Origin: Deltaproteobacteria bacterium
Lineage (GTDB): Bacteria; Desulfobacterota; Desulfovibrionia; Desulfovibrionales; Desulfovibrionaceae
Length of the DNA: 64,000 bases
Direction: 5' to 3'
Assembly: GCA_009929215.1 (NCBI GenBank)
Contig: SAAX01000002.1
Location: 52,446 to 116,445 of the forward strand
Positions 33,311 to 42,084 of this stretch are shown one piece after another. Position numbers and translations under genes: made by a program. The notes beneath the pieces were generated by a model, which made no database searches, was not told the DNA's origin, and saw only the letters and a program-made list of their open reading frames with translations. The first letter of the stretch is position 1. Each line of letters begins with the position of its first letter.

Positions 33311-34990
33311 TCAGCGCTGCATGGGCTCTGGCCAGAGCTCGGCCGCTTCTTCGCGCAGCTTGAACTTCTGTATCTTGCCACTGGCTGTAAGCGGAAAACC
33401 CGTTACAGTCTTGATGTATTTGGGAATCTTGTACCACGAAACCTTGCCCCGGCAAAAATCGCGCACGTCTTCGGGCAAGATGTCCACGCCGGGCCGGGGG
33501 ATGATAAACGCGGCCACTTCTTCGCCGTATTTGCGGCTGGGAACAGCCACAACCTGCACGTCCAGCACTCCGGGCATGCCCAGCAGGAACTCTTCCACTT
33601 CGCGGGGGTAGATGTTTTCGCCACCGCGAATGATCATGTCCTTGATGCGCCCGGTCACCCGCAGGTAGCCGTTTTCATCCATAACGCCAAGGTCGCCGGA
33701 ATGCAGCCAGCCATCGGGGCTGATGGCCTTGGCCGTGTGATCGGGCATATTGTAGTAACCCTTCATCACATTGTAGCCACGGCACAGAATTTCGCCCACT
33801 TCACCGCGCGGCAGTTCCTCGCAGGTATCGGGGTCGCCCACGCGCACCTCAATGCCGGGCATGGCGCAGCCCACGGTTTCGCAACGCAGGGGCAGCGGAT
33901 CGTGGATGTCCGACTGGGTCATAACCGGCGAGGCCTCGGTAAGGCCGTAGCAGATGGTTATTTCCTTCATGTTCATGTCTTCTACCACGCGGCGCATGAG
34001 CGGTTCGGGGCACACGGAACCTGCCATGATGCCCGTGCGCATGTTTGAAAGGTCGAAGCGCTTGAACATGGGGTGTTCCAGCTCGGCCAGAAACATGGTG
34101 GGCACGCCGTACACGGCGGTGCAACGCTCGCTGTCGAGCGCGGCCAGCACCTTGAGAGCATTGAACGATTCAAGAATAACCATTGTGGCACCGTGGTTTA
34201 CGGCAGCCGAAACGCCCAGCACGCAGCCAAAGCAATGGAACAGCGGCACGGGCAGGCACACGCGGTCGTTGGTGCTGAAGTTCTGGTGGCGGCCAATCCA
34301 GTAGCCGTTGAGCCCCACGCCCACATGAGTCAGCATGACACCACGCGGAAAACCCGTGGTTCCCGACGTATACTGCATGTTGATGACATCCCACGGTTGC
34401 AGCTGGGCCTGACGGGCGGCGTATTCCGTATCGTCCACCATGACGGAGAGCGAAAGGATTTCGGGCACGGAATACATGCCCCGGTGCTTTTCGGCCCCCA
34501 AGAAACATACGCGCTTGAGGTGCGGCAGGCTTTTGCACACCAGCCTGTCGCGCGACTGCAAGCGCAACTCTGGCGCAATGCGGTACAGCGTGTCGAGGTA
34601 GTCGTGGTCGCGCACACTGTCGATGAGAAAAATATTTTCACACTCAGAGTGCGTGAGCAGATAGCGCAGCTCGTGCTCGCGGTAGTTGGTGTTTACCGTA
34701 ATGAGCACCGCACCGATCTTTGCCGTGGCAAACTGCAAGGCCACCCAGTACGGCACGTTGGTGGCCCACACCGCCACTTTTTCGCCCTTCTGCACGCCAA
34801 GCGCCATGAGCCCCTTGGCGAAGTCGTCCACCAGAGCGCCAAATTCGCTCCAGGTCTGGCGATAGTTGCGGTCAGGGTACACCAGTGCCTCATTGTCAGG
34901 AAAACGCTCTACCGTATGGTCGAGCACCTGCCCCAATGTCCATTCGCGCAGTTCAAACTGCGCCTGACGCTCGCGAACTTTTTCTTCCAT
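33311..34990 (-). CDS. AMP-binding acyl-CoA synthetase
   Basis: The 559-aa enzyme activates a carboxylic acid as acyl-AMP and joins it to CoA. Core motifs are YTSGTTGFPRGVML (A3, about 212-225), YGLTEASPV (A5), GWLHSGDLGVMDENGYLRVTGRIKDMIIRGGENIYPREVE (A7-A10) and LTASGKIQKFKLRE with the catalytic Lys. A medium- or long-chain fatty acid substrate is likely. ATG 34990 follows GGGAGG. It lies 77 nt after the XRE-cupin regulator, so they form an operon and the regulator may sense the acyl product. Confidence 0.9.
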   Translation of the reverse strand: MEEKVRERQAQFELREWTLGQVLDHTVERFPDNEALVYPDRNYRQTWSEFGALVDDFAKGLMALGVQKGEKVAVWATNVPYWVALQFATAKIGAVLITVNTNYREHELRYLLTHSECENIFLIDSVRDHDYLDTLYRIAPELRLQSRDRLVCKSLPHLKRVCFLGAEKHRGMYSVPEILSLSVMVDDTEYAARQAQLQPWDVINMQYTSGTTGFPRGVMLTHVGVGLNGYWIGRHQNFSTNDRVCLPVPLFHCFGCVLGVSAAVNHGATMVILESFNALKVLAALDSERCTAVYGVPTMFLAELEHPMFKRFDLSNMRTGIMAGSVCPEPLMRRVVEDMNMKEITICYGLTEASPVMTQSDIHDPLPLRCETVGCAMPGIEVRVGDPDTCEELPRGEVGEILCRGYNVMKGYYNMPDHTAKAISPDGWLHSGDLGVMDENGYLRVTGRIKDMIIRGGENIYPREVEEFLLGMPGVLDVQVVAVPSRKYGEEVAAFIIPRPGVDILPEDVRDFCRGKVSWYKIPKYIKTVTGFPLTASGKIQKFKLREEAAELWPEPMQR

Positions 34991-35067
34991 GCATCCTCCC
35001 AAAGACGTGCGGCGGCGGGTGCGCCGCTGATAGCCTGTTTTGCGGTCAGAAGGGCTTTACGCGCGCC

Positions 35068-35637
35068 TTAAGGATTGTATGTCACGGCCAGAAATTCCAC
35101 GGGTTCGTCACCCGCTGCGCCTACATAATGCGGCACAATGGAATTGTAATAGATGGTTTCGCCGGGCTTGAGCACATGAGTTTCGCGCCCATACACCACA
35201 AGCAGCTCGCCCTTGAGCACGCAGATAAATTCCTCGCCCTGGTGCGAGGTGGTCTTGCGCTCGCCGCTGTCGGGAAAAATGCGGATGTGGAAGGGCTCCA
35301 TATTGCGGTCGTTCTTGCCCTTGGCCAGCGCATGATAGGTGTAGCTTGCGCGGGGCACACGGCCCGTGTGCAGGGCTTCGTCGGCCTCTGCCTCGGGGTT
35401 GAGGCTGCTTATAACGGGATCGCGGGAAAACTGGTCGTCCAGAAACGTGCCAAGACGCACGCCAAGGGCGCGGGCCACCTTTTGCAGGGGGCCAATACAG
35501 GGGTAGATCGCGTCTGACTCCAGCTTTTCAAGATAGTCTTCAGAAAGGCCCGTATTCTGGGAAAGGGTTTGCAGATCCACTTCACGTTCTTCGCGGAATC
35601 CACGGATGCGAGAACCAATGGTACGCACGGGGGGCAT
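35068..35637 (-). CDS. XRE-type regulator with cupin domain
   Basis: The 189-aa protein has an N-terminal helix-turn-helix (about 5-65; IGSRIRGFREEREVDLQTLSQNTGLSEDYLEKLESD) and a C-terminal cupin barrel (about 110-185; SHQGEEFICVLKGELLVVYGRETHVLKPGETIYYNSIVPHYVGA) that would bind a small ligand. This architecture commonly sits next to acyl-CoA synthetases and controls them. ATG 35637 has AGGAG upstream (forward 35643-35647). It is divergent from hypF, so the 175-bp gap may hold regulatory sites for both. Confidence 0.87.
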   Translation of the reverse strand: MPPVRTIGSRIRGFREEREVDLQTLSQNTGLSEDYLEKLESDAIYPCIGPLQKVARALGVRLGTFLDDQFSRDPVISSLNPEAEADEALHTGRVPRASYTYHALAKGKNDRNMEPFHIRIFPDSGERKTTSHQGEEFICVLKGELLVVYGRETHVLKPGETIYYNSIVPHYVGAAGDEPVEFLAVTYNP

Positions 35638-35812
35638 AGACACTCCTGATTGCCGGATTTGCCGGGTTGGATGCCGCTCTGGCAGGATGACGTGGCGGCA
35701 GGCAACCCACTAAATACCGAAAACCACGTACCCTCGCAAGCAATCATGCGCAATTGAGCGCCCGCACAGTCGCCCTGCTGACACATTTGCCTCTTTGCGC
35801 TATGCTTAGAGC

Positions 35813-38314
35813 ATGAGCAAGCAACCAATGGTCAGAAGAGCCTTTGTGGCCTCGGGGCAGGTGCAGGGTGTGGGATTTCGGCCCTTTGTCTACCGTCTGG
35901 CCGCCGAGGGCGGCCTTACGGGCACTGTAGGCAATACCTCTGAGGGCGTGCGCATGGAGCTGCAAGGCCCGGATGCAGAAGTGCTGCGTTTTGGCATGCG
36001 CCTGCGTGCAGAACTGCCCCCGCTGGCGCGGCTCACCGGCGTGGTGGAACACGACCTGCCCACAGTGGACGGCGAGACAGATTTTCGCATTGTTTCCAGC
36101 ACTGGCGAGGCGGGGCACAGCGTGCTGGTTAGCCCGGACATGAGCGTGTGCGCCGATTGCCTGGCCGACATGCACGACCCGGCCAACCCGCGCCACAACT
36201 ACGCCTTTACCAACTGCACCAACTGTGGCCCGCGCTACACCATTACGCGGTCAATTCCCTACGACCGCGCAGTTACTTCCATGAGCTGCTTTCCGCTCTG
36301 CCCGCAATGCGCCGCAGAATACGCCAATCCCGCAGACAGACGTTTTCACGCCCAGCCCGTGGCCTGTCCGGTGTGCGGCCCGCGCCTGTGGTTTGTGGAT
36401 GCAGCAGCGGCCCGCGAGGGAGCGACAGTCCCCACAGCCGAAAACATGCACTCTGCGCTCGAAAAAGCCGTGCACACCCTGCGCGAAGGGAAAATTCTGG
36501 CACTCAAGGGTCTGGGGGGCTTTCAGCTGGCCTGCGACGCGCGCAATGCCCAAAGCCTGCAAGAGCTGCGTCAACGCAAAACCCGCCCCCACAAACCGCT
36601 GGCCCTCATGGTGGGCGACCTTGCCACGGCCCGCGCCCTATGTGCCCTCACGCCAGAGCACGAGGCCCTGCTGCAAAGCCCGGAAAAACCCGTTGTTCTC
36701 TGCCCGCGCCACATGCCCCAAGATAGCGGGGCAGCGGCAGACAGCCCCGGGTGGCTGCCGCCAGAGATCGCGCCCGATACAGGCAAGGTGGGCATTATGC
36801 TGCCCTACACGCCCCTGCACGCCGTACTTTTTGACCTGCTGGCCCAATGTTCGGCCCTGCCGCCTGTGCTGGTCATGACCTCGGCCAATGCCGGGGGCGA
36901 ACCCATCTGCCTTGGCAACCGCGAGGCGCTCAACAGGCTGGAGCATCTGGCCGACGCATGGCTTTTGCACGACCGCGATATTCTGGTGCGCGTGGACGAC
37001 AGCGTGGTGACCCTGCAACCGCGCCTGAACGCTGCCGGGGCAGAAGCGGCGGCAAGCGCCACTGGCACGAACCTGCTTTCAGAACCGTTGTTCTATCGGC
37101 GGGCGCGAGGCTATGTGCCCCGCCCGGTCTTTTTGCCGCAGTCAGAACAAGACGCCCCCTGCGTGATGGGAACCGGGGCCGAGCTCAAGGCCACCATCTG
37201 CCTGACGCGCTGTCGCGAGGCATTTGTGGGCCAGCACATCGGCGATCTGGAAAATCCCGCCACCCTCGCCTTTTATGAAGAAGTGGCCGCCCACCTTGAA
37301 AAGCTGCTTGAGGTGCGGCCAGAGGCCCTGGTGTGCGACGCGCATCCCGATTTTCTTTCCACCCGCTATGCCGAGGCCCGCGCCCAGCGCGAGGGCATAC
37401 CCCTGTGGCGTTTGCAGCACCATGCCGCCCACGCGGCTGCCGTGCTGGCAGAAAACAGCCACTTTGGCCCGGCGCTGGCCCTCTGCCTTGACGGCACGGG
37501 ACTAGGCGACGATGGCACCGTATGGGGCGGCGAACTGCTGTTTATGGAATTGAACGAACCGCGCTGGCAGCGGCTGGGGCGGCTTGCCCCCTTTGCCCTG
37601 CCGGGCGGTGACGCCGCCGTGCGGCAGCCCTGGCGCATTGCGCAGGCCCTGCACGCGCTCTGTGAACAACAGGGCACGGCAATTCCGGCACGGCATCCGT
37701 GGCTGCCAGAGCAGGCGCAGGCTTCTGCCGCTGTGGCAGAGATGGTGCACCGCAACATCAATTGCCCCGCCACATCCAGCTGCGGGCGGCTTTTTGACGC
37801 CGTGGCCGCACAACTGGGATTGTGCCTCAGCACCAGCTATGAAGGGCAGGCAGCCATTCGGCTGGAGGACGCAGCCAGCCGGGCCCCTGGTTTGGTCAGG
37901 CAAGCGCTGGAAGGCACGGCCTGCCACAAAACCGTGGCCCAGATGGTCTGGCCAGTGGGCATTGCCAGCAGGCAGGGTTTGCTTGAAATGGACAGCGCGG
38001 GCCTGTTTGCCCAGGTGGCGCAAGCTCAGGCGCAGGGTATGGACTCTTGCGAGGCAGCGGCGCGCTTTCACCTGAGCCTGGCGCGGGCGCTGGCAACAAT
38101 GGCGGGGCGGGCTGCCCGCAAGCTTGGAGTCACTGCTGTGGGCCTGAGCGGCGGCGTGCTGCAAAATGCCACGTTGGCGCGGTTGCTGCCGCTGGCACTG
38201 GCCGAGCAGGGGCTTACGGCCCTTACCCACCACGAGCTGCCCCCCGGTGACGGCGGGCTTTCGCTGGGGCAGGCGGTGTGGGGCCGACAAATGTTGGCCA
38301 CTGGCAAAAGATAA
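35813..38314 (+). CDS. hypF: Carbamoyltransferase HypF (hydrogenase maturation)
   Basis: The 833-aa protein makes the carbamoyl group that becomes the CN ligand of [NiFe]-hydrogenase. Domains in order: acylphosphatase-like (GQVQGVGFRPFVYRLA, about 14-30), two zinc-finger modules (CADCLADM...CTNCGPRYT and CFPLCPQCAAEY...CPVCGPRLW), a YrdC-like domain (about 215-390; LALKGLGGFQLACDA) and a Kae1-like ATP/carbamoyl domain (about 460-820; HHAAHAAAVLAE, LCLDGTGLGDDGTVWGGELLFM, GLSGGVLQN). Length is slightly over the family norm. No other hyp genes are present. The nickel-type genes at 24 kb fit the same pathway. Confidence 0.96.
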   Translation: MSKQPMVRRAFVASGQVQGVGFRPFVYRLAAEGGLTGTVGNTSEGVRMELQGPDAEVLRFGMRLRAELPPLARLTGVVEHDLPTVDGETDFRIVSSTGEAGHSVLVSPDMSVCADCLADMHDPANPRHNYAFTNCTNCGPRYTITRSIPYDRAVTSMSCFPLCPQCAAEYANPADRRFHAQPVACPVCGPRLWFVDAAAAREGATVPTAENMHSALEKAVHTLREGKILALKGLGGFQLACDARNAQSLQELRQRKTRPHKPLALMVGDLATARALCALTPEHEALLQSPEKPVVLCPRHMPQDSGAAADSPGWLPPEIAPDTGKVGIMLPYTPLHAVLFDLLAQCSALPPVLVMTSANAGGEPICLGNREALNRLEHLADAWLLHDRDILVRVDDSVVTLQPRLNAAGAEAAASATGTNLLSEPLFYRRARGYVPRPVFLPQSEQDAPCVMGTGAELKATICLTRCREAFVGQHIGDLENPATLAFYEEVAAHLEKLLEVRPEALVCDAHPDFLSTRYAEARAQREGIPLWRLQHHAAHAAAVLAENSHFGPALALCLDGTGLGDDGTVWGGELLFMELNEPRWQRLGRLAPFALPGGDAAVRQPWRIAQALHALCEQQGTAIPARHPWLPEQAQASAAVAEMVHRNINCPATSSCGRLFDAVAAQLGLCLSTSYEGQAAIRLEDAASRAPGLVRQALEGTACHKTVAQMVWPVGIASRQGLLEMDSAGLFAQVAQAQAQGMDSCEAAARFHLSLARALATMAGRAARKLGVTAVGLSGGVLQNATLARLLPLALAEQGLTALTHHELPPGDGGLSLGQAVWGRQMLATGKR

Positions 38315-38379
38315 CGTAAAATAGAGAATTATAGCTGAATGCTAAAAGTGCGTGATCGCCAAATTCCGTCACTATAAAG

Positions 38380-38410
38380 AAAGGGCCGTGGGGTGAACCC
38401 ACGGCCCTTT
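38380..38410. terminator. Bidirectional terminator between hypF and the RNA methyltransferase
   Basis: AAAGGGCCGTGGG (38380-38392) pairs with CCCACGGCCCTTT (38398-38410), a perfect 13-bp stem with a GTGAA loop. It is followed by GGCATTTC on the plus strand and CTTTATAG on the minus strand. Confidence 0.72.
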
Positions 38411-38417
38411 GGCATTT

Positions 38418-39815
38418 CTATTTAAAGCTGGCCACTGCCCTGCCCTGCTTGAGCACCACACGCCCCAGCGGCAGATCACGCCACCACAGGGCGGCATCGC
38501 GTCCGGCAAGGCCTGTCTGGCGGCTCTGACCGCTCAGCAGGGCCGTAATGTCGGCCACATCCTCCAGCACAAGTCTGGCGGCTGCGGTATCTTCCGGCTT
38601 TTGCGGCATAAGCACGCGCAGGCGTGGTGCGGCATCCAGCAGCCCGCCGCCAAGTTTGCCAAGCAGGGCCCCCTGCCAGACACAAGCGGCAGGGATAAGT
38701 GCCGTGGCCTGGGGCGGCACAAAACGCACATGATCACCGTACAGCACGGCCTGCCCAGGCGGCAGCAAGGCGGGATCGCAGGTAGAAGAGGCAAGGCTTT
38801 CCAGCGGCAGGGGACTGCCCAGGGGGCGTTCTTGCCGGGCCGGATTGCTGCCCCGAATACGCCCGCCGGGTTTGCCCGCGCGTGGTGCTGGCCGAAAATC
38901 ATTTTGCAAGCTGCTGTGGGCATCGGCAGAGGATCCCGCCCCGCCGCTTTCGTTCAGGGGCGCGCCATGCGCACAAAAATCTGCCGTATCTGGCTGCCCC
39001 GGCTTGCGCAGCAGGGCCACATAAAAGCCCTGCGCCTGTGAACGCTCGCCGTCCACGCGCAGCGTGCCTTCGCCACCGGACAGTTCTTCCCACACAAAAC
39101 CGGCAAAAGGCTCAAGGTGCACCCTTTCCAGCCCCAGCTCTTCTTCGGCAAAGCGCACCTGCGCCTCGTTTTCGTCCACATTGGTCGTGCAGGTGGAGTA
39201 CACCAGCCTGCCGCCCGGACGCAGCAACGCAGCGGCATGGCGCAACAGCCGCCGTTGCAGCCCCGTGAGGCTGTCGAGCTTGTCGCCCTGCCAGAGCTTG
39301 AGCACCTGCGGGTGTTTTTCTGCCGTTCCCCAGCCGGAGCACGGCGGATCAAGCAGGATATTTTCCCACGAGCCAGGGCGCAGGGGCAGGGCATCGCCAC
39401 TGTATGAGCAGGTGGCCGCCTGTATGAGGTTGAGCTGATGCAGGTTGGCCCGCAACGTGCCAAGACGCGTGGGCGAGGGCTCGTTGCCCAGCACAAAACC
39501 CGTGCGCCCCACCAGCTGGGCCAGAAAACCCGTTTTACTGCCGGGGCTTGCACACATGTCGAGCGCCGCGCTGCCCGGCGCGGGGGTCAGGGCAAGCGGG
39601 GGCAACATGGACGAACGGTCCTGAATATAGATGTAGCCAAAAAACGCTGCCAGCGAACCGCCAAGAGGCCGAGGTTCGGCGGTCAGGCGGCGGCAATATT
39701 GCGAAAAAGGCTCTGGCTCAAAGTCATAGCCTTGGGCGCGCAACAGAGCCTCCACGCCAGAAACCTGCTCTGCCGTGCAAACAAGGCGAAAAGAACGCGA
39801 AAGAATCTTGGACAT
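38418..39815 (-). CDS. RNA cytosine C5-methyltransferase, RsmB/RsmF (NOL1/NOP2) family
   Basis: The 465-aa protein shows the SAM site ALDMCASPGSKTGFLAQL (about 84-101), DPPCSGWGTAEKHPQVL (motif IV Cys, about 155) and VYSTCTTNVDENEAQV (motif VI catalytic Cys, about 204). A C-terminal RNA-binding extension (about 330-465) resembles the PUA-like tail of RsmF. It probably methylates cytosine in 16S rRNA. The target base is not determinable here. The frame is open to 39980, but MSKILSRSF at 39815 is the family-like start. Confidence 0.87.
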   Translation of the reverse strand: MSKILSRSFRLVCTAEQVSGVEALLRAQGYDFEPEPFSQYCRRLTAEPRPLGGSLAAFFGYIYIQDRSSMLPPLALTPAPGSAALDMCASPGSKTGFLAQLVGRTGFVLGNEPSPTRLGTLRANLHQLNLIQAATCSYSGDALPLRPGSWENILLDPPCSGWGTAEKHPQVLKLWQGDKLDSLTGLQRRLLRHAAALLRPGGRLVYSTCTTNVDENEAQVRFAEEELGLERVHLEPFAGFVWEELSGGEGTLRVDGERSQAQGFYVALLRKPGQPDTADFCAHGAPLNESGGAGSSADAHSSLQNDFRPAPRAGKPGGRIRGSNPARQERPLGSPLPLESLASSTCDPALLPPGQAVLYGDHVRFVPPQATALIPAACVWQGALLGKLGGGLLDAAPRLRVLMPQKPEDTAAARLVLEDVADITALLSGQSRQTGLAGRDAALWWRDLPLGRVVLKQGRAVASFK

Positions 39816-39892
39816 GGGCGCATAATATGGACAGAACGTCGATCCCGCAAGGAATTTATGCCCAATGCCGCCCCCGGCAAAGCTTTTGCGTA

Positions 39893-39921
39893 TTGCGTGG
39901 CGCGACAAGTGTGCGTATAGT
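39893..39921 (+). promoter_or_regulatory. Promoter of the FG-GAP-type gene
   Basis: TTGCGT (39893-39898), 17 nt, TATAGT (39916-39921), giving a leader of about 110 nt before ATG 40039. Confidence 0.5.
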
Positions 39922-40038
39922 GCGCGGGTGCGGGCGTGCCGGGCAACGATTTTTGTATGCGTGTTCCGGCTGGTCGCCACAACGGCCCAAGTGGCCGTAC
40001 TTTACCGGGTATTTGCGTGAATACTCAAGGAGAATGGA

Positions 40039-41718
40039 ATGAAATTCGCCATGCGACTGACTTTCTCGGTCTGCCTGCTGCTCGTGGCCGTTGCCACTGG
40101 CGCTGTCAGCGCTGCTGCAAAAAGCGCTGTGGTATTGCCGTTTACGGTCAATGCCCCCCAGAGCTACGCCTATCTTTCCAAGGCCGTGCAGGCCACCATC
40201 CAGGGGCGTCTTGACCGACCCGGCATGCTCGAGGCCCGCGCCGGACAGGGCAAGGCATCAACCCAGGCTGAAGCCCAGCAGGCGCTGCGCTCTGCCGGAA
40301 CGGATAATGCCATCTGGGGCTCTGTAAGTGTCATGGGCAAAGACTGCACCGTGACCGTCAACAGCGTTGACAAGGCTGGCAAGACCTGGAGCAAGACAGC
40401 CCAAAGCCCGGTAAGCGAACTGACCACCAACGTGCAAAACCTTACCTCGGCCCTGAGCAAGGAAGTGTTTGGCATTTCTGGCGCAGTGCGCACTCCCGGT
40501 TCCACCGCTTCTGGTTCGCCCCGTGGCGCAACATCCAACGGCGATATCGTTACCAACGAAACCGGCCAGCAGCAGGTGTATCTTAACCCGCAGTTCCGCT
40601 ATCAGGGCGCTGGTGCTGAAGACGGTTCGCGTCTGCGCACACAGCGGTTGTCGTACAACATGGTTGACATGGCCGTGGGCGACTTTAACGGCGACGGCAA
40701 GAACGAAGTTGCCATTCTGAGCGATCATGACCTGCGCATCTATGCCTGGCCCACCAACGGCCAGCTCAAGCTGCTGGGTGAAACCGTGGTTTCCCGCTCC
40801 AACAACAACTTCTCCATGCGGGCCATCGACCTCAACCGCGACCGCACCATGTCGCTTGTGGTGGCAACCACCGAGGAATCGAGCAACCGCCCCTATTCCT
40901 TCATTTACAGCTTCAAGGGCAACAAGTTCAGCACGGTGGCCGAGCGCGTTCCCTATTTTATGAGCGTCATGCGCGTGCCGCCCACCTATACCCCCACCCT
41001 TGTGGGGCAGGCGTGGGACTCGCTTAAACTCTTTGCCCCCGGCGTGCGCATCATGACCAAGCAGGACGGCAAGTACACCATGGGTACGCGCCTTGACCTG
41101 CCCACCGGTGCTACCGTGTTCAACTGCGTGTGGTTGCCCGCTGGCAAAAACGGCAAGGGCGAACAGCTTGTGATGCTGACCGAAGACGAACGCATCAAGC
41201 TCTTCCAGGGCCACGGCAACACTCTGGTGCACACCACCATGGAACGCTACTCTGGCTCTGCCACCGGCATGGACCACTACAAGGGCATGCCCGGCCTCGG
41301 CGTTGACAAAAACTATCAGCTGCCCGGCAAATACTTCGCTCCCATGCGTCTTATCACTGCCGACATCGGCAACACCGGCGATTACACCCTGCTGGTCAAC
41401 AAGCCCATTTCTACTGCGGCCCAGTTTTTCGACCGCTACCGCTTCTTCCCTCAGGGTGAAATTCACGCCCTGTACTGGGACGGCGTGGGCCTTGGCCTCA
41501 AGTGGAAGACCCGCCGCATTCGTGGTTCTGTGGCCGAAGTTGACCTCGGCGATGTGAACAACGACGGCATTCTTGACCTGGTCGTGGGCATCAACACCTC
41601 GCCCGACCTCGGCATTGGCAGCCGCCAGTGCATGGTCACCGCCTATCCCCTGGACGTTTCGGCCACAAACCCCAACGTACCTGCGGACCTGAGCGACTTT
41701 GAAGTAACCCCCAACTAA
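40039..41718 (+). CDS. Periplasmic FG-GAP/VCBS-repeat protein
   Basis: The 559-aa secreted protein has a signal peptide (about 1-26, ending VSAAAK), then an N-terminal domain (about 27-150; VVLPFTVNAPQSYAYLSKAVQATIQGRL) that looks like a FlgT/CsgG-like nucleotide or tail domain. A beta-propeller-like section has two FG-GAP-type calcium loops: MAVGDFNGDGKNEVAIL (about 213-229) and VDLGDVNNDGILDLVVG (about 506-522). Its function is not recognised. ATG 40039 has AGGAG (40028-40032) upstream. A strong hairpin terminator follows. Codon use is unremarkable. Confidence 0.7.
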   Translation: MKFAMRLTFSVCLLLVAVATGAVSAAAKSAVVLPFTVNAPQSYAYLSKAVQATIQGRLDRPGMLEARAGQGKASTQAEAQQALRSAGTDNAIWGSVSVMGKDCTVTVNSVDKAGKTWSKTAQSPVSELTTNVQNLTSALSKEVFGISGAVRTPGSTASGSPRGATSNGDIVTNETGQQQVYLNPQFRYQGAGAEDGSRLRTQRLSYNMVDMAVGDFNGDGKNEVAILSDHDLRIYAWPTNGQLKLLGETVVSRSNNNFSMRAIDLNRDRTMSLVVATTEESSNRPYSFIYSFKGNKFSTVAERVPYFMSVMRVPPTYTPTLVGQAWDSLKLFAPGVRIMTKQDGKYTMGTRLDLPTGATVFNCVWLPAGKNGKGEQLVMLTEDERIKLFQGHGNTLVHTTMERYSGSATGMDHYKGMPGLGVDKNYQLPGKYFAPMRLITADIGNTGDYTLLVNKPISTAAQFFDRYRFFPQGEIHALYWDGVGLGLKWKTRRIRGSVAEVDLGDVNNDGILDLVVGINTSPDLGIGSRQCMVTAYPLDVSATNPNVPADLSDFEVTPN

Positions 41719-41725
41719 GGGGATA

Positions 41726-41758
41726 ACGGCCCCTCGCCAGCGCGGGGGGCCGTTTTTA
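41726..41758 (+). terminator. Rho-independent terminator
   Basis: ACGGCCCCTCGC (41726-41737) pairs with GCGCGGGGGGCCGT (41740-41752 with a small bulge), then TTTTTAT. Confidence 0.82.
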
Positions 41759-42084
41759 TCTGCGGCACACGCTGCCGCAACGATCAGCCTGCCGGCTATG
41801 CCGCAGATCAGGCAATAGCCAACATTGGAACGGCAAAGTCCACTTGGGTTTTGCCGTTCCATACAGATGACAAACCCCGCGTGACGGGGTTTGCGCCGCC
41901 ACCGGCGGCAAAGCCGCCGGGCGGAAAGGCACGAAAATCTGTCGCTACGGCGCGGCACAGCCGCAGCCTGCTTCTGATTTTCGGTCGTGTTGCTGCTATC
42001 AACACTTTCAAGCGGCAAAACCCACATGGGTTTTGCCGCTTTATAACCAGCATTACTGAAACGGAAAAGTTTTTGGAGTACAGC
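41759..42084. other. Hairpin-rich gene-free region upstream of purD
   Basis: About 325 nt without an independent gene. The in-frame extension of purD through here lacks a start signal. It contains several strong inverted repeats: GGAACGGCAAA/TTTGCCGTTCC (41827-41860), CAAACCCCG/CGGGGTTTG (41871-41893), GCCGCC/GGCGGC (41895-41918), CACGAAAATC/GATTTTCG (about 41930-41982) and a 15-bp stem at 42010-42041. The first and last share the core CACNTGGGTTTTGCCG. Either a REP-type repeat cluster or a structured leader is possible. Confidence 0.6.
42010..42041. repeat. 15-bp perfect hairpin before purD
   Basis: AAGCGGCAAAACCCA (42010-42024), CA loop and TGGGTTTTGCCGCTT (42027-42041). It lies 43 nt before the purD ATG and is related to the hairpin at 41827-41860. 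No long T-tract follows. Confidence 0.75.

Noticed and set aside
33242..34048. 268-aa plus-strand frame opposite the acyl-CoA synthetase
   Set aside because: His-rich antisense shadow, overlapping the terminator of the real gene.
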